A stretch of DNA of 64,000 nucleotides from Pseudomonas koreensis (GTDB lineage: Bacteria > Pseudomonadota > Gammaproteobacteria > Pseudomonadales > Pseudomonadaceae), in contig NZ_JALJWP010000001.1 of the NCBI RefSeq assembly GCF_024169245.1, positions 2,357,501 to 2,421,500 on the forward strand, given 5' to 3'. The position numbers and the translations under genes are program-made. The notes beneath the pieces were generated by a model. It saw only the letters and a program-made list of their open reading frames with translations. It searched no databases and had not been told where the DNA came from. Numbering within the stretch: position 1 is the first letter of the stretch; the number at the start of each line of letters is the position of its first letter. Of the stretch, positions 36,652 to 48,079 are shown in pieces.

Positions 36652-36680
36652 TTGACGATTTGTACCTGAGAGTCCAGTAT
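36652..36680 (+). promoter_or_regulatory. Possible sigma-70 promoter of the amino-acid binding-protein gene
   Basis: TTGACG (36652-36657) and CAGTAT (36675-36680) are 17 bp apart, giving a leader of about 80 nt before the ATG at 36769. The -35 is good and the -10 is fair. Confidence 0.5.
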
Positions 36681-36768
36681 GGATTTCCAAGTACAAAAAC
36701 AGCTTCTGTCTTGCCGCTTATTAGCTGCTCTTCTTGCCAAACCAACAACAACCCGCGAGAGAACGAAC

Positions 36769-37545
36769 ATGAAGAAACTCCCCCTGATCACCGGCCTTGT
36801 CCTCAGCCTGCTGGCCTGTTCCAGCACCTTCGCCGCCGAGAAAACCCTGCGTATCGGCATCGAAGCGGCTTACCCGCCGTTCGCATCGAAAACCGACAAA
36901 GGTGAAATCGTCGGTTTCGACTACGAAATCGGCAATGCCCTGTGCGCGCAGATGAAGGTCAAGTGCGTGTGGGTCGAAGGCGAGTTCGATGGGCTGATTC
37001 CTTCGCTGAAAGTGAAGAAGATCGACATGGCGCTGTCGTCGATGACCATCAATGAAGATCGCAAGAAGTCAGTGGATTTCAGCCACAAGTATTACTTCAC
37101 GTCCTCGCGCCTGGTGATGAAGGAAGGCGCCAGCGTCGATGATCAGTACGCCAGCCTCAAAGGCAAGAATGTTGGTGTGCAGCGTGCGACCACCACTGAT
37201 CGTTTCGCCACCGAGGTGTTCGAACCCAAAGCCATCAACGTCAAGCGCTACAGCAACAACGAAGAAATCTACATGGACCTGGCGGCGGGGCGCCTCGATG
37301 CGATTTTCGCCGATACCATTCCGCTCAATGACTTCCTGTCAATGCCGCGTGGCAAGGGTTATGCGTTTGTCGGGCCGGAGTTGAAAGATCCCAAATATGT
37401 TGGCGAGGGCGCGGGGATTGCGGTGCGCAAGGGTAATGCCGAGCTGGTCAGCCAGTTGAACAGCGCCATCGACGGGATTCGCGCGAGTGGCGAGTATCAG
37501 AAGATTTCCGAGAAGTATTTCCAGACCGACATCTACGGTGACTGA
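36769..37545 (+). CDS. ABC transporter periplasmic binding protein for basic amino acids
   Basis: The protein has 258 residues with a signal peptide (about 1-23, ending STFAA). It is a family 3 solute-binding protein of the lysine/arginine/ornithine type ([45 protein letters not shown]). The ATG at 36769 has GAGAG upstream. It lies beside the dauBAR genes, as the equivalent gene does in P. aeruginosa (PA3865 next to PA3862-3864), so it probably binds arginine, perhaps the D form. No permease or ATPase gene is adjacent; it must share them with another system. Confidence 0.9.
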   Translation: MKKLPLITGLVLSLLACSSTFAAEKTLRIGIEAAYPPFASKTDKGEIVGFDYEIGNALCAQMKVKCVWVEGEFDGLIPSLKVKKIDMALSSMTINEDRKKSVDFSHKYYFTSSRLVMKEGASVDDQYASLKGKNVGVQRATTTDRFATEVFEPKAINVKRYSNNEEIYMDLAAGRLDAIFADTIPLNDFLSMPRGKGYAFVGPELKDPKYVGEGAGIAVRKGNAELVSQLNSAIDGIRASGEYQKISEKYFQTDIYGD

Positions 37546-37548
37546 TAG

Positions 37549-37627
37549 AAAAGATCGCAGCCTTCGGCAGCTCCTACATGGGAATGCGTTCTCCTGTAGG
37601 AGCTGCCGAAGGCTGCGATCTTTTGAT
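37549..37627. repeat. REPIN (gctgcgatc family)
   Basis: This inverted REP pair lies between the convergent ends of the binding-protein gene and dauR and is the only candidate 3' end structure for both. Confidence 0.9.
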
Positions 37628-37629
37628 TT

Positions 37630-38256
37630 TCAGCCCTTCAATTCCTTCAAATGCTTGTACACCGTTGCCCGCCCCATGTTCAGCACATTGGCCACGTAGT
37701 TCGAGGCGCTCTTGCCCTTGAACGCGCCCTCGGCGTGCAGCGCCAGCACCAGTTCGCGTTTGTGATCACGGGTCAGCAGATTCAGGCTCAACTGCCGCTC
37801 GCGCAGCCACGCGTGGAGGAAGGTGTTGATGCGTTCCTGCCAGTCATCACGGAACAGTGAGTCGGGCTGCGGAATCAGTTTGCTCGGCGAGAGAAACAGG
37901 TCCAGCGCCGCTTTGGCGTTCTCGAACAGGGAAATATTCAGATTGATGCACAGCACTGCGAGCGGTCGATCTTCACTGTCGCGCAGCACAGTGCTCAGGC
38001 TGCGAATCTTCTGACCGTCCCAGTTGAGCTTTTCGTACGGGCCGATGTTCCTGTCGCTGACATCGTCACTGAGCATGTCATCCAGCGACGAGTCGTCGCC
38101 GATCTCACGCTTGGACAGGTTGTTGGCGATGTAGTCGACCTTCTGCGTGCGCAGGTCGTGCAGCACCACTTCGGCATGGGGAAAGAACAGCGTGGCGATG
38201 GCGTCGGCAATGGCGCGGAAGTTATCCAGCGCCGGGTCGAATTCGGGGGCGGTCAT
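37630..38256 (-). CDS. dauR: DauR, YheO-type PAS/helix-turn-helix regulator of D-arginine catabolism
   Basis: The protein has 208 residues. The N-terminal YheO-like PAS domain (about 15-125) includes HDLRTQKVDYIANNLSKREIG and AVLCINLNIS. The C-terminal helix-turn-helix has KGKSASNYVANVLNMGRATVYKHL. Family knowledge: in P. aeruginosa DauR represses dauBAR and D-arginine relieves it. The gene order dauB-dauA-dauR here is the same. It starts 91 bp after dauA. A perfect inverted repeat at the dauB promoter is its probable site. Confidence 0.9.
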   Translation of the reverse strand: MTAPEFDPALDNFRAIADAIATLFFPHAEVVLHDLRTQKVDYIANNLSKREIGDDSSLDDMLSDDVSDRNIGPYEKLNWDGQKIRSLSTVLRDSEDRPLAVLCINLNISLFENAKAALDLFLSPSKLIPQPDSLFRDDWQERINTFLHAWLRERQLSLNLLTRDHKRELVLALHAEGAFKGKSASNYVANVLNMGRATVYKHLKELKG

Positions 38257-38347
38257 GACAGTGGAGCTCCAGGCAGCGTCAGCGCCCCTTGTGCCGGGGC
38301 GCTGCGAGTGTGCCGCAATCTTTTCAGTGAGTCATCCGCAGGCGCGC

Positions 38348-39606
<1,259 letters not shown>

Positions 39607-39610
<4 letters not shown>

Positions 39611-40560
39611 AAGGGATTTGTGGTGAGGTGATAAACGGCATTGGCCAAGGCAATGTCTTCCAGACCCAAACCGATCGAGCGGAAAAACACATGCCGCTGG
39701 TAATCGGGCCTCGGTACTTTGTCGCTGAGCAGATCCGCCAGGTCGCCCACAATCGATTCCTTGTGCCATCCATGCTGTTCGGCGGCAATCAACATCTCAC
39801 CCGCCGACCCCGGCGTGGTCAGACGATAGTCGCAGAACACCTGCATGTCGTTGAGACTCTGCGGTGGCACCTCGTGGGCGCGTGGGGCGTTGGTGCTGAT
39901 CGAGGTGATCAGGGCCGGTTTGCTCAATGCTGCGGGATCAATGACCGGGCCGGCGGATGAGGTGCAGAGCATGATCACGTCGGCTTCCGCGATGGCGGTC
40001 TTGCAGTTGTCGGCAATCTTCAGTGACGGCGCGATGGCCTTCAACACGGCTTGTGTTTCGGCATCTTCCTTGAGCGATGGCGAATACAGACTAATGCTCT
40101 GCCAGTCGCGCAACGATTTGACGTAGTGCAGGTGCGCCTGAGCGACCTTGCCGCTGCCGATGATCGCCAGTCGTTGCGCATTCAACGGCGCGAGAGCGTC
40201 AACCGCTACAGCCGTGGTCGCGGCGGTGCGGGCGGTGGTCAGCTCACCGGCATCGCAGAGCAGCAGCGGCTGGCCGGTTTTCATCGACATCAATAGTGTC
40301 CAGGCCGTCACCAGTGCGCCCTGCTCGCGAACGATGTACGGCGAGGTTTTCATGCCGTATACGCCGTCCTTGGCCAGCACGCCCAGATAATTGATGAAAT
40401 CGCCGGCACCTTGCGGAAACTCCACCAATTGCTGAGCTGGCTGCACGGCGTTACCGCAGGCGAGATCGCGAAACAGCTGGCGCAGGATCTGCGGCACATC
40501 GATTCGGGCCAGCAGTTCACGGGCGTGGGCTTGATCGATCACATACGGCGTACTGGACAT
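39607..40560 (-). CDS. dauB: NAD(P)H-dependent anabolic L-arginine dehydrogenase DauB (ornithine cyclodeaminase family)
   Basis: The protein has 317 residues from the ATG at 40560 and belongs to the ornithine cyclodeaminase/mu-crystallin family. The Rossmann motif LAIIGSGKVAQAH is near residue 135. YGMKTSPYIV and CDAGELTTARTAATTAVAVD are family blocks. In P. aeruginosa DauB reductively aminates 2-ketoarginine from DauA to L-arginine, so the pair racemises D- to L-arginine. It is the first gene of dauBAR. Its promoter carries a palindromic operator. Confidence 0.9.
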
Positions 40561-40569
40561 TTCGCGCTC

Positions 40570-40618
40570 CAAAACTAAACTTATTTTTCCATTATGGACT
40601 TTTAGTTTTGTTGGGCAA
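40570..40618 (-). promoter_or_regulatory. dauB promoter with perfect 10-bp inverted repeat (probable DauR operator)
   Basis: On the minus strand a -35 TTGCCC (40613-40618) and a -10 CATAAT (40591-40596) are 16 bp apart. CAAAACTAAA (40570-40579) and its exact complement TTTAGTTTTG (40601-40610) flank the -10, with centres 31 bp apart, about three helix turns. The site would block polymerase. The assignment to DauR is by context. Confidence 0.7.
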
Positions 40619-40629
40619 CCTTCAGGCAT

Positions 40630-40665
40630 AAAAAAAGCGCAGTCCGTTTCCGGCTGCGCTTTTTC
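40630..40665 (-). terminator. Rho-independent terminator of rhlB (bidirectional)
   Basis: AAAAAGCGCAG pairs with CTGCGCTTTTT around an 11-nt loop, with T-runs on both strands. It lies just after the rhlB stop and before the dauB promoter. Confidence 0.92.
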
Positions 40666-40677
40666 ATTTCTTGCGCT

Positions 40678-42156
40678 TTACTGCGGGCGCTTGCGCTCAA
40701 CTGCGCGCAGCAGATGCGTCGGCGGCGTTTCGCAGCTGATCTTGCGACCGAGCTTTTCTTCGATGGACGGCAACTGATAGGAGTCGTCCTCACCGGCGAA
40801 GCTGATCGATACACCGTCCGCGCCCGCGCGACCGGTACGGCCGATGCGGTGCACGTAGTCGTCCGGCACTTCCGGCAGGGTGAAATTGATCACGTGGCTG
40901 ATGCCGTCGATATGAATACCGCGACCGGCGACATCGGTGGCCACCAGCACACGAATCTTGCCTTCGCGGAAACCTTCCAGGGTCTTGATGCGCTTGTGCT
41001 GCGGCACGTCGCCGGACAACTGCGCGGCGTTGATGCCATCACGCACCAGGCGCTCTTCGATACGGCGCACTTCGTCCTTGCGGTTGGCAAAGACGATGAC
41101 CCGCTCCCAACCGTTGTCGTTGACCAGGTTGTAGAGCAGTTTGTATTTGTCGGCTGCGGCCACGGCGTAGATGTGCTGCTCGACGTTTTCATTGGCGACG
41201 TTGGTAATTTCGATTTCGACAATGGCCGGGTCGGTGGTCCATTGCTTGGCGAGATTCATTACGTCTTCGGTGAAGGTCGCGGAGAACAGCAAGGTCTGGC
41301 GCTCGGACTTCGGCGGTGTCTGGCGAATGATCTGCCGAACCTGCGGGATGAAACCCATGTCGAGCATGCGGTCGGCTTCGTCCAGCACCATCACTTCGAC
41401 CATGTCCAGGTGCACGTCGCCGCGCTGGTTGAAGTCGAGCAAGCGGCCCGGTGTCGCAACGAGAATGTCGCAATGGCGCGCTTCGAGGTGCTTGAGCTGT
41501 TTGTCGAAGTCCATGCCACCGACGAACGTCATCACGTTGAGGCCGGTGTACTTGGTCAGGTCGGCGGCGTCCTTGGCGATCTGCACCACCAGCTCGCGGG
41601 TCGGCGCGATGATCAGTGCGCGCGGTTCGCCCATGTAGCGCTCTTTCGGCGGCGGCGTCTGCAGCAATTGGGTGATGATCGAGATCAGGAACGCGGCGGT
41701 CTTGCCGGTGCCGGTCTGCGCGCGGCCGATGGCGTCTTTGCCGGCGAGGGTGAAGCCCAGCACCTGCGCCTGGATCGGCGTGCAATACGGAAAGCCCAGG
41801 TCCTGAATGGCGTGCATCAGTTCCGGAGCAAGCTTGAAATCGTGAAAGCGGGTTTTGCCTTCCTGTGGCTCGACGACGAAGTCTTCGAGTTTCCATGGAA
41901 TTACCGGTGCCTTGGGCTTCGGTTCGCGACGCGGTCTGGCCGGTTTCGGCGCTTCGCTGCGCGCAGGCTCGACGGCAATTGGCGCGGCCGTAGCGGGTTT
42001 TTCTTCTGGCTTCGGTGTGGCTGCGGGAGCGGGGCGGTCGGCCTGCGGGGCATCGGTGCGATGACCGGGGGCGTGCGACGGCGCGCTGGAAACTGGCGCG
42101 AGCTGCTCAGCCTCGCTTTTACCGAACATCTTCTTGAGTGCTTTGAGCACGGTCAT
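40678..42156 (-). CDS. rhlB: DEAD-box ATP-dependent RNA helicase RhlB
   Basis: The protein has 492 residues. The first 85 form a Pro/Ala/Lys-rich, probably disordered tail ([25 protein letters not shown]). The core follows: Q-motif region, AQTGTGKT (motif I), [22 protein letters not shown] ([10 protein letters not shown]), SATF, and [13 protein letters not shown] (motif VI). RhlB unwinds RNA, notably in the degradosome. The neighbour dauB and this order agree with P. aeruginosa PA3861-3862. The C terminus is short, without an RNA-binding tail. Confidence 0.92.
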   Translation of the reverse strand: MTVLKALKKMFGKSEAEQLAPVSSAPSHAPGHRTDAPQADRPAPAATPKPEEKPATAAPIAVEPARSEAPKPARPRREPKPKAPVIPWKLEDFVVEPQEGKTRFHDFKLAPELMHAIQDLGFPYCTPIQAQVLGFTLAGKDAIGRAQTGTGKTAAFLISIITQLLQTPPPKERYMGEPRALIIAPTRELVVQIAKDAADLTKYTGLNVMTFVGGMDFDKQLKHLEARHCDILVATPGRLLDFNQRGDVHLDMVEVMVLDEADRMLDMGFIPQVRQIIRQTPPKSERQTLLFSATFTEDVMNLAKQWTTDPAIVEIEITNVANENVEQHIYAVAAADKYKLLYNLVNDNGWERVIVFANRKDEVRRIEERLVRDGINAAQLSGDVPQHKRIKTLEGFREGKIRVLVATDVAGRGIHIDGISHVINFTLPEVPDDYVHRIGRTGRAGADGVSISFAGEDDSYQLPSIEEKLGRKISCETPPTHLLRAVERKRPQ

Positions 42157-42252
42157 CTCATCAATTGGTTAAGGAATGTACGCCGGCCAGTGTAATGCAA
42201 GAATTGGGCGCGGCGTAGTAGGAGGGATCAAAGGGCAGGGATTGGTCGCCAA

Positions 42253-42936
<684 letters not shown>

Positions 42937-43044
42937 TCATTGAGTGCGTGATTGAAGTGCGCGCCCGGTTGATCCGTTAACAAGATGTCGCAAGGTTACA
43001 AGTTTAGCTATTGACGTGTCGCGCAATCACTTTGGCAAGCGGTG

Positions 43045-43060
43045 TGGTACGGCCTTTGCT
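43045..43060 (+). promoter_or_regulatory. Sigma-54 promoter of aapJQMP
   Basis: TGGTACGGCCTTTGCT fits the -24/-12 consensus TGGCACG-4-TTGCW with one mismatch, and the TGG to GC spacing is exactly 10 bp. It gives a start near 43072 and a leader of about 300 nt before aapJ. The rest of the gap (42910-43377) has no gene. Confidence 0.8.
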
Positions 43061-43377
43061 ATGGAGGATTCCGTACGAAGCGTCCTACGCGTGTCGGTAA
43101 CACTATCAGTCTACGTCGCGCGATGGGACAGCAACGAATCCGGTGATGGATGTTCGCCAATGGCCGCTACGGGCTTAGCGAACGTGAAAGGGCTACAGCC
43201 CGTTCGGCCGATTGGTGAGAAGTGAGTGATCCATGATGTGGATTTTCTCCTACTAGACTCATAGCGAAGGTCTTACGTCGGTTGACCCCAAAAAAAGCCA
43301 ACACGGGTCAACAACGCCTCAAAAGGGTGCGACAGGGCTCAAGCTCCGACACAACAAGAGCAAAACTGGAGGTTTGA

Positions 43378-44409
43378 ATGAAGATGTTGAAATCCACTCT
43401 GGCGGTCGTGACTGCTGCAGCAGTACTCGGCGTCAGCGGGTTCGCTCAGGCGGGTGCAACCCTGGATGCGGTACAGAAAAAAGGTTTCGTGCAGTGTGGC
43501 GTGAGCGACGGTCTGCCGGGCTTCTCGGTACCGGATGCGACCGGCAAGATCCTCGGCATCGACGCCGACGTCTGCCGCGCTGTGGCCGCAGCCGTTTTCG
43601 GCGATGCCAGCAAGGTCAAGTTCAGCCAGTTGAACGCCAAGGAGCGCTTCACCGCGCTGCAATCGGGCGAGATCGACATCCTGTCGCGCAACACCACCAT
43701 GACCAGCTCCCGTGACGCGGGCATGGGCCTGAAATTCCCGGGCTTCATCACCTACTACGACGGCATCGGCTTTCTGGTGAACAACAAGCTGGGCGTGAAA
43801 AGTGCCAAAGAGCTCGACGGCGCTACCATCTGCATCCAGGCCGGTACCACCACCGAGCTGAACGTTTCCGACTACTTCCGTGGCAACGGTCTGAAATACA
43901 CCCCGATCACCTTCGACACCTCCGATGAAAGCGCCAAGTCGCTGGAATCCGGTCGTTGCGACGTGCTGACCTCCGACAAGTCCCAGCTGTTCGCCCAGCG
44001 CAGCAAGCTGGCCTCGCCTAAGGACTACGTAGTTCTGCCGGAGACCATTTCCAAAGAACCACTGGGTCCGGTCGTGCGTAACGGCGACGACGAGTGGCTG
44101 GCCATCGTGCGTTGGGTTGGCTACGCGCTGCTCAATGCCGAAGAAGCCGGCATCACTTCGAAGAACGTCGAAGCTGAAGCCAAGTCGACCAAGAACCCGG
44201 ACGTGGCCCGTATGCTCGGCGCTGACGGCGAATACGGCAAAGACCTGAAACTGCCGAAAGACTGGGTTGTGCAGATCGTCAAGCAAGTCGGCAACTACGG
44301 TGAAATCTTCGAGAAAAACCTCGGCAAGAGCACTCCGCTGGAAATCGACCGTGGCCTGAACGCCCTGTGGAACAACGGCGGCATTCAGTACGCACCACCA
44401 GTGCGCTAA
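43378..44409 (+). CDS. aapJ: General L-amino acid ABC transporter, periplasmic binding protein AapJ
   Basis: The protein has 343 residues with a signal peptide (about 1-23, ending GFAQA). It is longer than usual family 3 binding proteins, as is typical of AapJ. Conserved parts are KKGFVQCGVSDGLPGFS, GIDADVCRAVAAAVFG and LSRNTTMTSSRDAGMG. It binds many L-amino acids and hands them to AapQ/AapM. The ATG at 43378 has GGAGG upstream. It is the first gene of the operon and is followed by a strong hairpin that may stabilise its mRNA. Confidence 0.95.
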   Translation: MKMLKSTLAVVTAAAVLGVSGFAQAGATLDAVQKKGFVQCGVSDGLPGFSVPDATGKILGIDADVCRAVAAAVFGDASKVKFSQLNAKERFTALQSGEIDILSRNTTMTSSRDAGMGLKFPGFITYYDGIGFLVNNKLGVKSAKELDGATICIQAGTTTELNVSDYFRGNGLKYTPITFDTSDESAKSLESGRCDVLTSDKSQLFAQRSKLASPKDYVVLPETISKEPLGPVVRNGDDEWLAIVRWVGYALLNAEEAGITSKNVEAEAKSTKNPDVARMLGADGEYGKDLKLPKDWVVQIVKQVGNYGEIFEKNLGKSTPLEIDRGLNALWNNGGIQYAPPVR

Positions 44410-44417
44410 TGGTTCTA

Positions 44418-44444
44418 TCGCCCGGCGGGCCAACCGCCGGGCGA
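44418..44444 (+). promoter_or_regulatory. Intercistronic hairpin between aapJ and aapQ
   Basis: TCGCCCGGCGG (44418-44428) pairs perfectly with CCGCCGGGCGA (44434-44444) around a 5-nt loop, 9 bp after the aapJ stop. A short T-rich tail follows. It probably gives more binding protein than permease by partial termination or 3' protection. Confidence 0.85.
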
Positions 44445-44474
44445 TGTTCTGTTCCATTTCTTTCGGGGCACTTC

Positions 44475-45656
44475 ATGCAAAATTCTATCGGCGCACCAAA
44501 GCAGAGGCTCAGCCTCAGCGATCCACGAGTGCGTGCGTGGCTATTCCAGATCATCACGGTTGTGGCGGTGGTCTCGCTTGGCTGGTACCTGTTCGACAAT
44601 ACGCAAACCAACCTTCAGCACCGGGGCATCACCTCCGGTTTCAGCTTTCTGGAGCGCAGTGCCGGGTTCGGCATCGCTCAACACCTGATCGACTACACCG
44701 AAGCGGACAGCTACGCGCGGGTGTTTGTCATCGGCCTGCTCAACACCCTCCTGGTGACCTTTATCGGCGTGATTCTGGCGACGATCCTCGGTTTCATCGT
44801 CGGCGTGGCGCGGCTGTCGCAGAACTGGATCATCGCCAAACTGGCGACGGTGTATGTGGAAGTGTTCCGCAACATTCCGCCACTGCTGCAGATCCTGTTC
44901 TGGTACTTCGCGGTGTTCCTGACCATGCCGGGACCGCGCAACAGCCACAACTTCGGCGACACCTTCTTCGTCAGCAGCCGTGGCCTGAACATGCCGGCCG
45001 CACTGGCTGCGGACGGCTTCTGGGCGTTCGTGATCAGCATCGTGCTGGCGATCGGCGGCATCGTGCTGATGTGCCGCTGGGCCAACAAGCGCTTCGAAGA
45101 AACCGGCGTACCGTTCCACAAGTTCTGGACTGGCCTGGCGATTCTGTTGGTGATCCCGACCCTGTGCGCGCTGATCTTCGGCGCTCCGCTGCACTGGGAG
45201 TTGCCTGAGCTCAAGGGCTTCAACTTTGTCGGCGGCTGGGTGCTGATCCCGGAACTGCTGGCCTTGACCCTCGCACTCACGGTGTACACCGCAGCGTTCA
45301 TCGCCGAGATCGTGCGTTCCGGGATCAAGTCGGTCAGCCATGGCCAGACCGAAGCGGCGCGCTCCCTCGGCCTGCGCAACGGCCCGACCCTGCGCAAGGT
45401 GATCATCCCGCAAGCCCTGCGCGTGATCATTCCACCGCTGACCAGCCAATACCTCAACCTGGCGAAAAACTCTTCGCTGGCCGCCGGTATCGGTTATCCG
45501 GAGATGGTGTCGCTGTTCGCTGGCACCGTGCTCAACCAGACCGGGCAGGCCATCGAAGTGATTGCCATCACCATGAGCGTGTACCTGGCGATCAGTATCA
45601 GCATTTCCCTGCTGATGAACTGGTACAACAAGCGCATTGCGCTGATCGAGCGGTAA
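44475..45656 (+). CDS. aapQ: General L-amino acid ABC transporter permease AapQ
   Basis: AapQ has 393 residues from the ATG at 44475. It has about eight membrane helices. The inner-membrane-component motif EAARSLGLRNGPTLRKVIIPQALRVIIPP (cited in part: EAARSLGLRNG) near residue 295 contacts the ATPase. It is larger than simple permeases because of a central insertion, as in Rhizobium AapQ. It forms a heterodimer with AapM. The downstream gene starts 10 bp later. Confidence 0.95.
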   Translation: MQNSIGAPKQRLSLSDPRVRAWLFQIITVVAVVSLGWYLFDNTQTNLQHRGITSGFSFLERSAGFGIAQHLIDYTEADSYARVFVIGLLNTLLVTFIGVILATILGFIVGVARLSQNWIIAKLATVYVEVFRNIPPLLQILFWYFAVFLTMPGPRNSHNFGDTFFVSSRGLNMPAALAADGFWAFVISIVLAIGGIVLMCRWANKRFEETGVPFHKFWTGLAILLVIPTLCALIFGAPLHWELPELKGFNFVGGWVLIPELLALTLALTVYTAAFIAEIVRSGIKSVSHGQTEAARSLGLRNGPTLRKVIIPQALRVIIPPLTSQYLNLAKNSSLAAGIGYPEMVSLFAGTVLNQTGQAIEVIAITMSVYLAISISISLLMNWYNKRIALIER

Positions 45657-45666
45657 GGAAAAGCGC

Positions 45667-46761
45667 ATGAGCACTCATACTTTCAAACCCGACATGCCTC
45701 CACCCAACAGCAGCATCGGCGTGGTGGCGTGGATGCGCGCGAACATGTTCTCCAGCTGGCTCAACACCCTGCTGACGCTGTTTGCGTTCTACTTGATTTA
45801 TCTCGTGGTACCTCCGATCCTCAGTTGGGCCATCGTCGATGCCAACTGGGTTGGCACCACCCGCGCCGACTGCACCAAGGAAGGCGCCTGCTGGGTGTTT
45901 ATTCAGCAGCGGTTCGGCCAGTTCATGTACGGCTACTACCCGACCGAACTACGCTGGCGCGTCGACCTGACCGTGTGGCTGGCGGTCATCGGCGCAGCAC
46001 CGCTGTTCATCTCGCGCATGCCGCGTAAAGCGGTCTATGGCCTGAGCTTCCTGGTGCTGTACCCGATCATCGCCTTCACCTTGTTGCACGGCGGGTTCGG
46101 TCTGACCACCGTACCGACCAGCCAGTGGGGCGGGCTGATGCTGACCCTGGTGATTGCCACGGTTGGTATCGCCGGAGCGCTGCCGCTGGGCATCGTGCTG
46201 GCGCTGGGACGGCGTTCGAACATGCCGGCGATTCGTGTGGTCTGCGTGACGTTCATCGAGTTCTGGCGCGGCGTGCCGTTGATCACGGTGTTGTTCATGT
46301 CCTCGGTGATGCTGCCGCTGTTCCTGCCCGAAGGCATGAACTTCGACAAACTGCTGCGGGCGCTGATTGGCGTGATCCTGTTCCAGTCGGCCTACGTCGC
46401 CGAAGTGGTGCGCGGCGGTCTGCAAGCGATTCCCAAAGGGCAGTACGAAGCGGCTGCGGCGATGGGCCTCGGTTACTGGCGTTCGATGGGCCTGGTGATT
46501 CTGCCGCAAGCCCTGAAGCTGGTGATTCCGGGCATCGTCAACACGTTCATTGCGCTGTTCAAGGACACCAGCCTGGTGATCATCATCGGCCTGTTCGACC
46601 TGCTCAACAGCGTCAAGCAAGCCGCCGCCGACCCGAAATGGCTGGGCATGGCCACTGAAGGCTACGTGTTCGCCGCCCTGGTGTTCTGGATTTTCTGTTT
46701 TGGTATGTCGCGCTATTCCATGCATCTGGAACGCAAGCTCGACACTGGCCACAAGCGTTAG
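45667..46761 (+). CDS. aapM: General L-amino acid ABC transporter permease AapM
   Basis: AapM has 364 residues with an N-terminal cytosolic lead of about 30 residues and several membrane helices. The permease signature EAAAAMGLGYWRSMGLVILPQ (cited as EAAAAMGLGYW) is near residue 258. Family members pair with AapQ to move amino acids in both directions in rhizobia. It is tightly spaced between aapQ (10 bp) and aapP (13 bp). Confidence 0.95.
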   Translation: MSTHTFKPDMPPPNSSIGVVAWMRANMFSSWLNTLLTLFAFYLIYLVVPPILSWAIVDANWVGTTRADCTKEGACWVFIQQRFGQFMYGYYPTELRWRVDLTVWLAVIGAAPLFISRMPRKAVYGLSFLVLYPIIAFTLLHGGFGLTTVPTSQWGGLMLTLVIATVGIAGALPLGIVLALGRRSNMPAIRVVCVTFIEFWRGVPLITVLFMSSVMLPLFLPEGMNFDKLLRALIGVILFQSAYVAEVVRGGLQAIPKGQYEAAAAMGLGYWRSMGLVILPQALKLVIPGIVNTFIALFKDTSLVIIIGLFDLLNSVKQAAADPKWLGMATEGYVFAALVFWIFCFGMSRYSMHLERKLDTGHKR

Positions 46762-46774
46762 GAGTTCTCTGTAA

Positions 46775-47539
46775 ATGAGCGAAGCAATCAAAAAGCCTGT
46801 GGATCCGGAAGGCATCATCCAGATGCAGGGCGTGAACAAGTGGTACGGCCAGTTTCACGTACTCAAAGACATCAATCTCAACGTCAGGCAGGGCGAGCGC
46901 ATCGTGCTGTGCGGCCCGTCGGGTTCCGGTAAATCCACCACGATTCGTTGCCTGAATCGTCTGGAAGAACACCAGCAGGGCCGCATCGTCGTCGATGGCG
47001 TGGAACTGACCAACGACCTCAAGCAGATCGAAGCGATCCGCCGCGAAGTCGGCATGGTGTTCCAGCACTTCAACCTGTTCCCGCACCTGACCATATTGCA
47101 GAACTGCACCCTGGCGCCGATGTGGGTGCGCAAGATGCCCAAGCGCAAGGCCGAGGAAATCGCCATGCATTACCTGGAGCGCGTACGCATTCCGGAGCAG
47201 GCGCACAAGTATCCGGGGCAACTGTCCGGCGGTCAGCAACAGCGTGTGGCGATCGCCCGCGCCCTGTGCATGAAGCCGAAAATCATGCTGTTCGACGAAC
47301 CGACTTCAGCACTCGATCCGGAAATGGTCAAAGAGGTTCTCGACACCATGATCGGCCTGGCCGAAGACGGCATGACCATGCTCTGCGTAACCCACGAAAT
47401 GGGCTTCGCCCGCACCGTGGCCAACCGCGTGATCTTCATGGACAAGGGCGAGATCGTTGAACAGGCGGCGCCGAACGACTTCTTCGATAACCCGCAGAAT
47501 GATCGGACCAAGTTGTTCTTGAGTCAGATTTTGCATTGA
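46775..47539 (+). CDS. aapP: Amino-acid ABC transporter ATP-binding protein AapP
   Basis: AapP has 254 residues and powers the transporter. Walker A is GPSGSGKST (near residue 47), the signature [15 protein letters not shown] is near 150, Walker B is [13 protein letters not shown], and the switch His is in VTHEMGFA. It is the last gene of aapJQMP, followed by a terminator. The Q-loop is at [12 protein letters not shown]. Confidence 0.97.
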   Translation: MSEAIKKPVDPEGIIQMQGVNKWYGQFHVLKDINLNVRQGERIVLCGPSGSGKSTTIRCLNRLEEHQQGRIVVDGVELTNDLKQIEAIRREVGMVFQHFNLFPHLTILQNCTLAPMWVRKMPKRKAEEIAMHYLERVRIPEQAHKYPGQLSGGQQQRVAIARALCMKPKIMLFDEPTSALDPEMVKEVLDTMIGLAEDGMTMLCVTHEMGFARTVANRVIFMDKGEIVEQAAPNDFFDNPQNDRTKLFLSQILH

Positions 47540-47554
47540 TGGCGGATGTATAAA

Positions 47555-47587
47555 ACCAACCCGGCCATGTGTCGGGTTGGTTGTTTT
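47555..47587 (+). terminator. Rho-independent terminator of aapP
   Basis: ACCAACCCG (47555-47563) pairs with CGGGTTGGT (47573-47581) around a 9-nt loop and is followed by TGTTTT. It lies 16 bp after the stop. Confidence 0.88.
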
Positions 47588-47593
47588 GGGAGG

Positions 47594-48079
47594 TCAGGAA
47601 GCGGTTAGAGATTGGCGCGTTAAGTGCTCGGTGAACGTAAATGCTCCTCTCAAATCAGCGCCTTCTGCCAAGACTCTGGCATCTGCCAGCAAGTCTGGGT
47701 AGCGGTCCAGCAGACGCATGAGCAGTACCAACGCCTTCGGCGGTAGTACCTCGCCGCGTTCGTAACGTGAAAATGCATTGTGTCCACCGCCGGACAGCAA
47801 TTGCACCGTTTCCTTTTGTGTCAGATGCAGTTTCCGGCGAATTTTTTTCAATTCGTTGCCGATCATTCTTCTGCTGGCGATAACGAGCTCATCGCATGCG
47901 TCCGAGTAGCGCTGCCCGCACACCTCATCGAGTTCGACTTCTCCGCACTTCAGGCACTCCCAACCTGACAGGTCCTCAACTCGGCGCTCCATTCCCTTTA
48001 CGCTCACCGTTTCGCCTCGACCTTCGAAATGCACCATTCCTTCAGAGGCACCGCAACTGAAGCACTGTTGCGTATTCAT
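47594..48079 (-). CDS. mqsA: MqsA-type antitoxin and regulator of the MqsRA system
   Basis: The antitoxin has 161 residues. The N-terminal zinc domain has two CxxC pairs (CFSCG, CLKCG) and binds the toxin. The C-terminal Xre-type helix-turn-helix (LHLTQKETVQLLSGGGHNAFSRYERGE, cited in part: LSGGGHNAFSRYERG) binds the operator. It is about 30 residues longer than E. coli MqsA because of a C-terminal tail. It overlaps mqsR by 4 bp (ATGA). By family knowledge it represses its own operon. Confidence 0.93.
   Translation of the reverse strand: MNTQQCFSCGASEGMVHFEGRGETVSVKGMERRVEDLSGWECLKCGEVELDEVCGQRYSDACDELVIASRRMIGNELKKIRRKLHLTQKETVQLLSGGGHNAFSRYERGEVLPPKALVLLMRLLDRYPDLLADARVLAEGADLRGAFTFTEHLTRQSLTAS

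Noticed and set aside
43016..43225. Plus-strand 69-residue frame before aapJ
   Set aside because: It overlaps the sigma-54 promoter and has no ribosome site or recognisable features.
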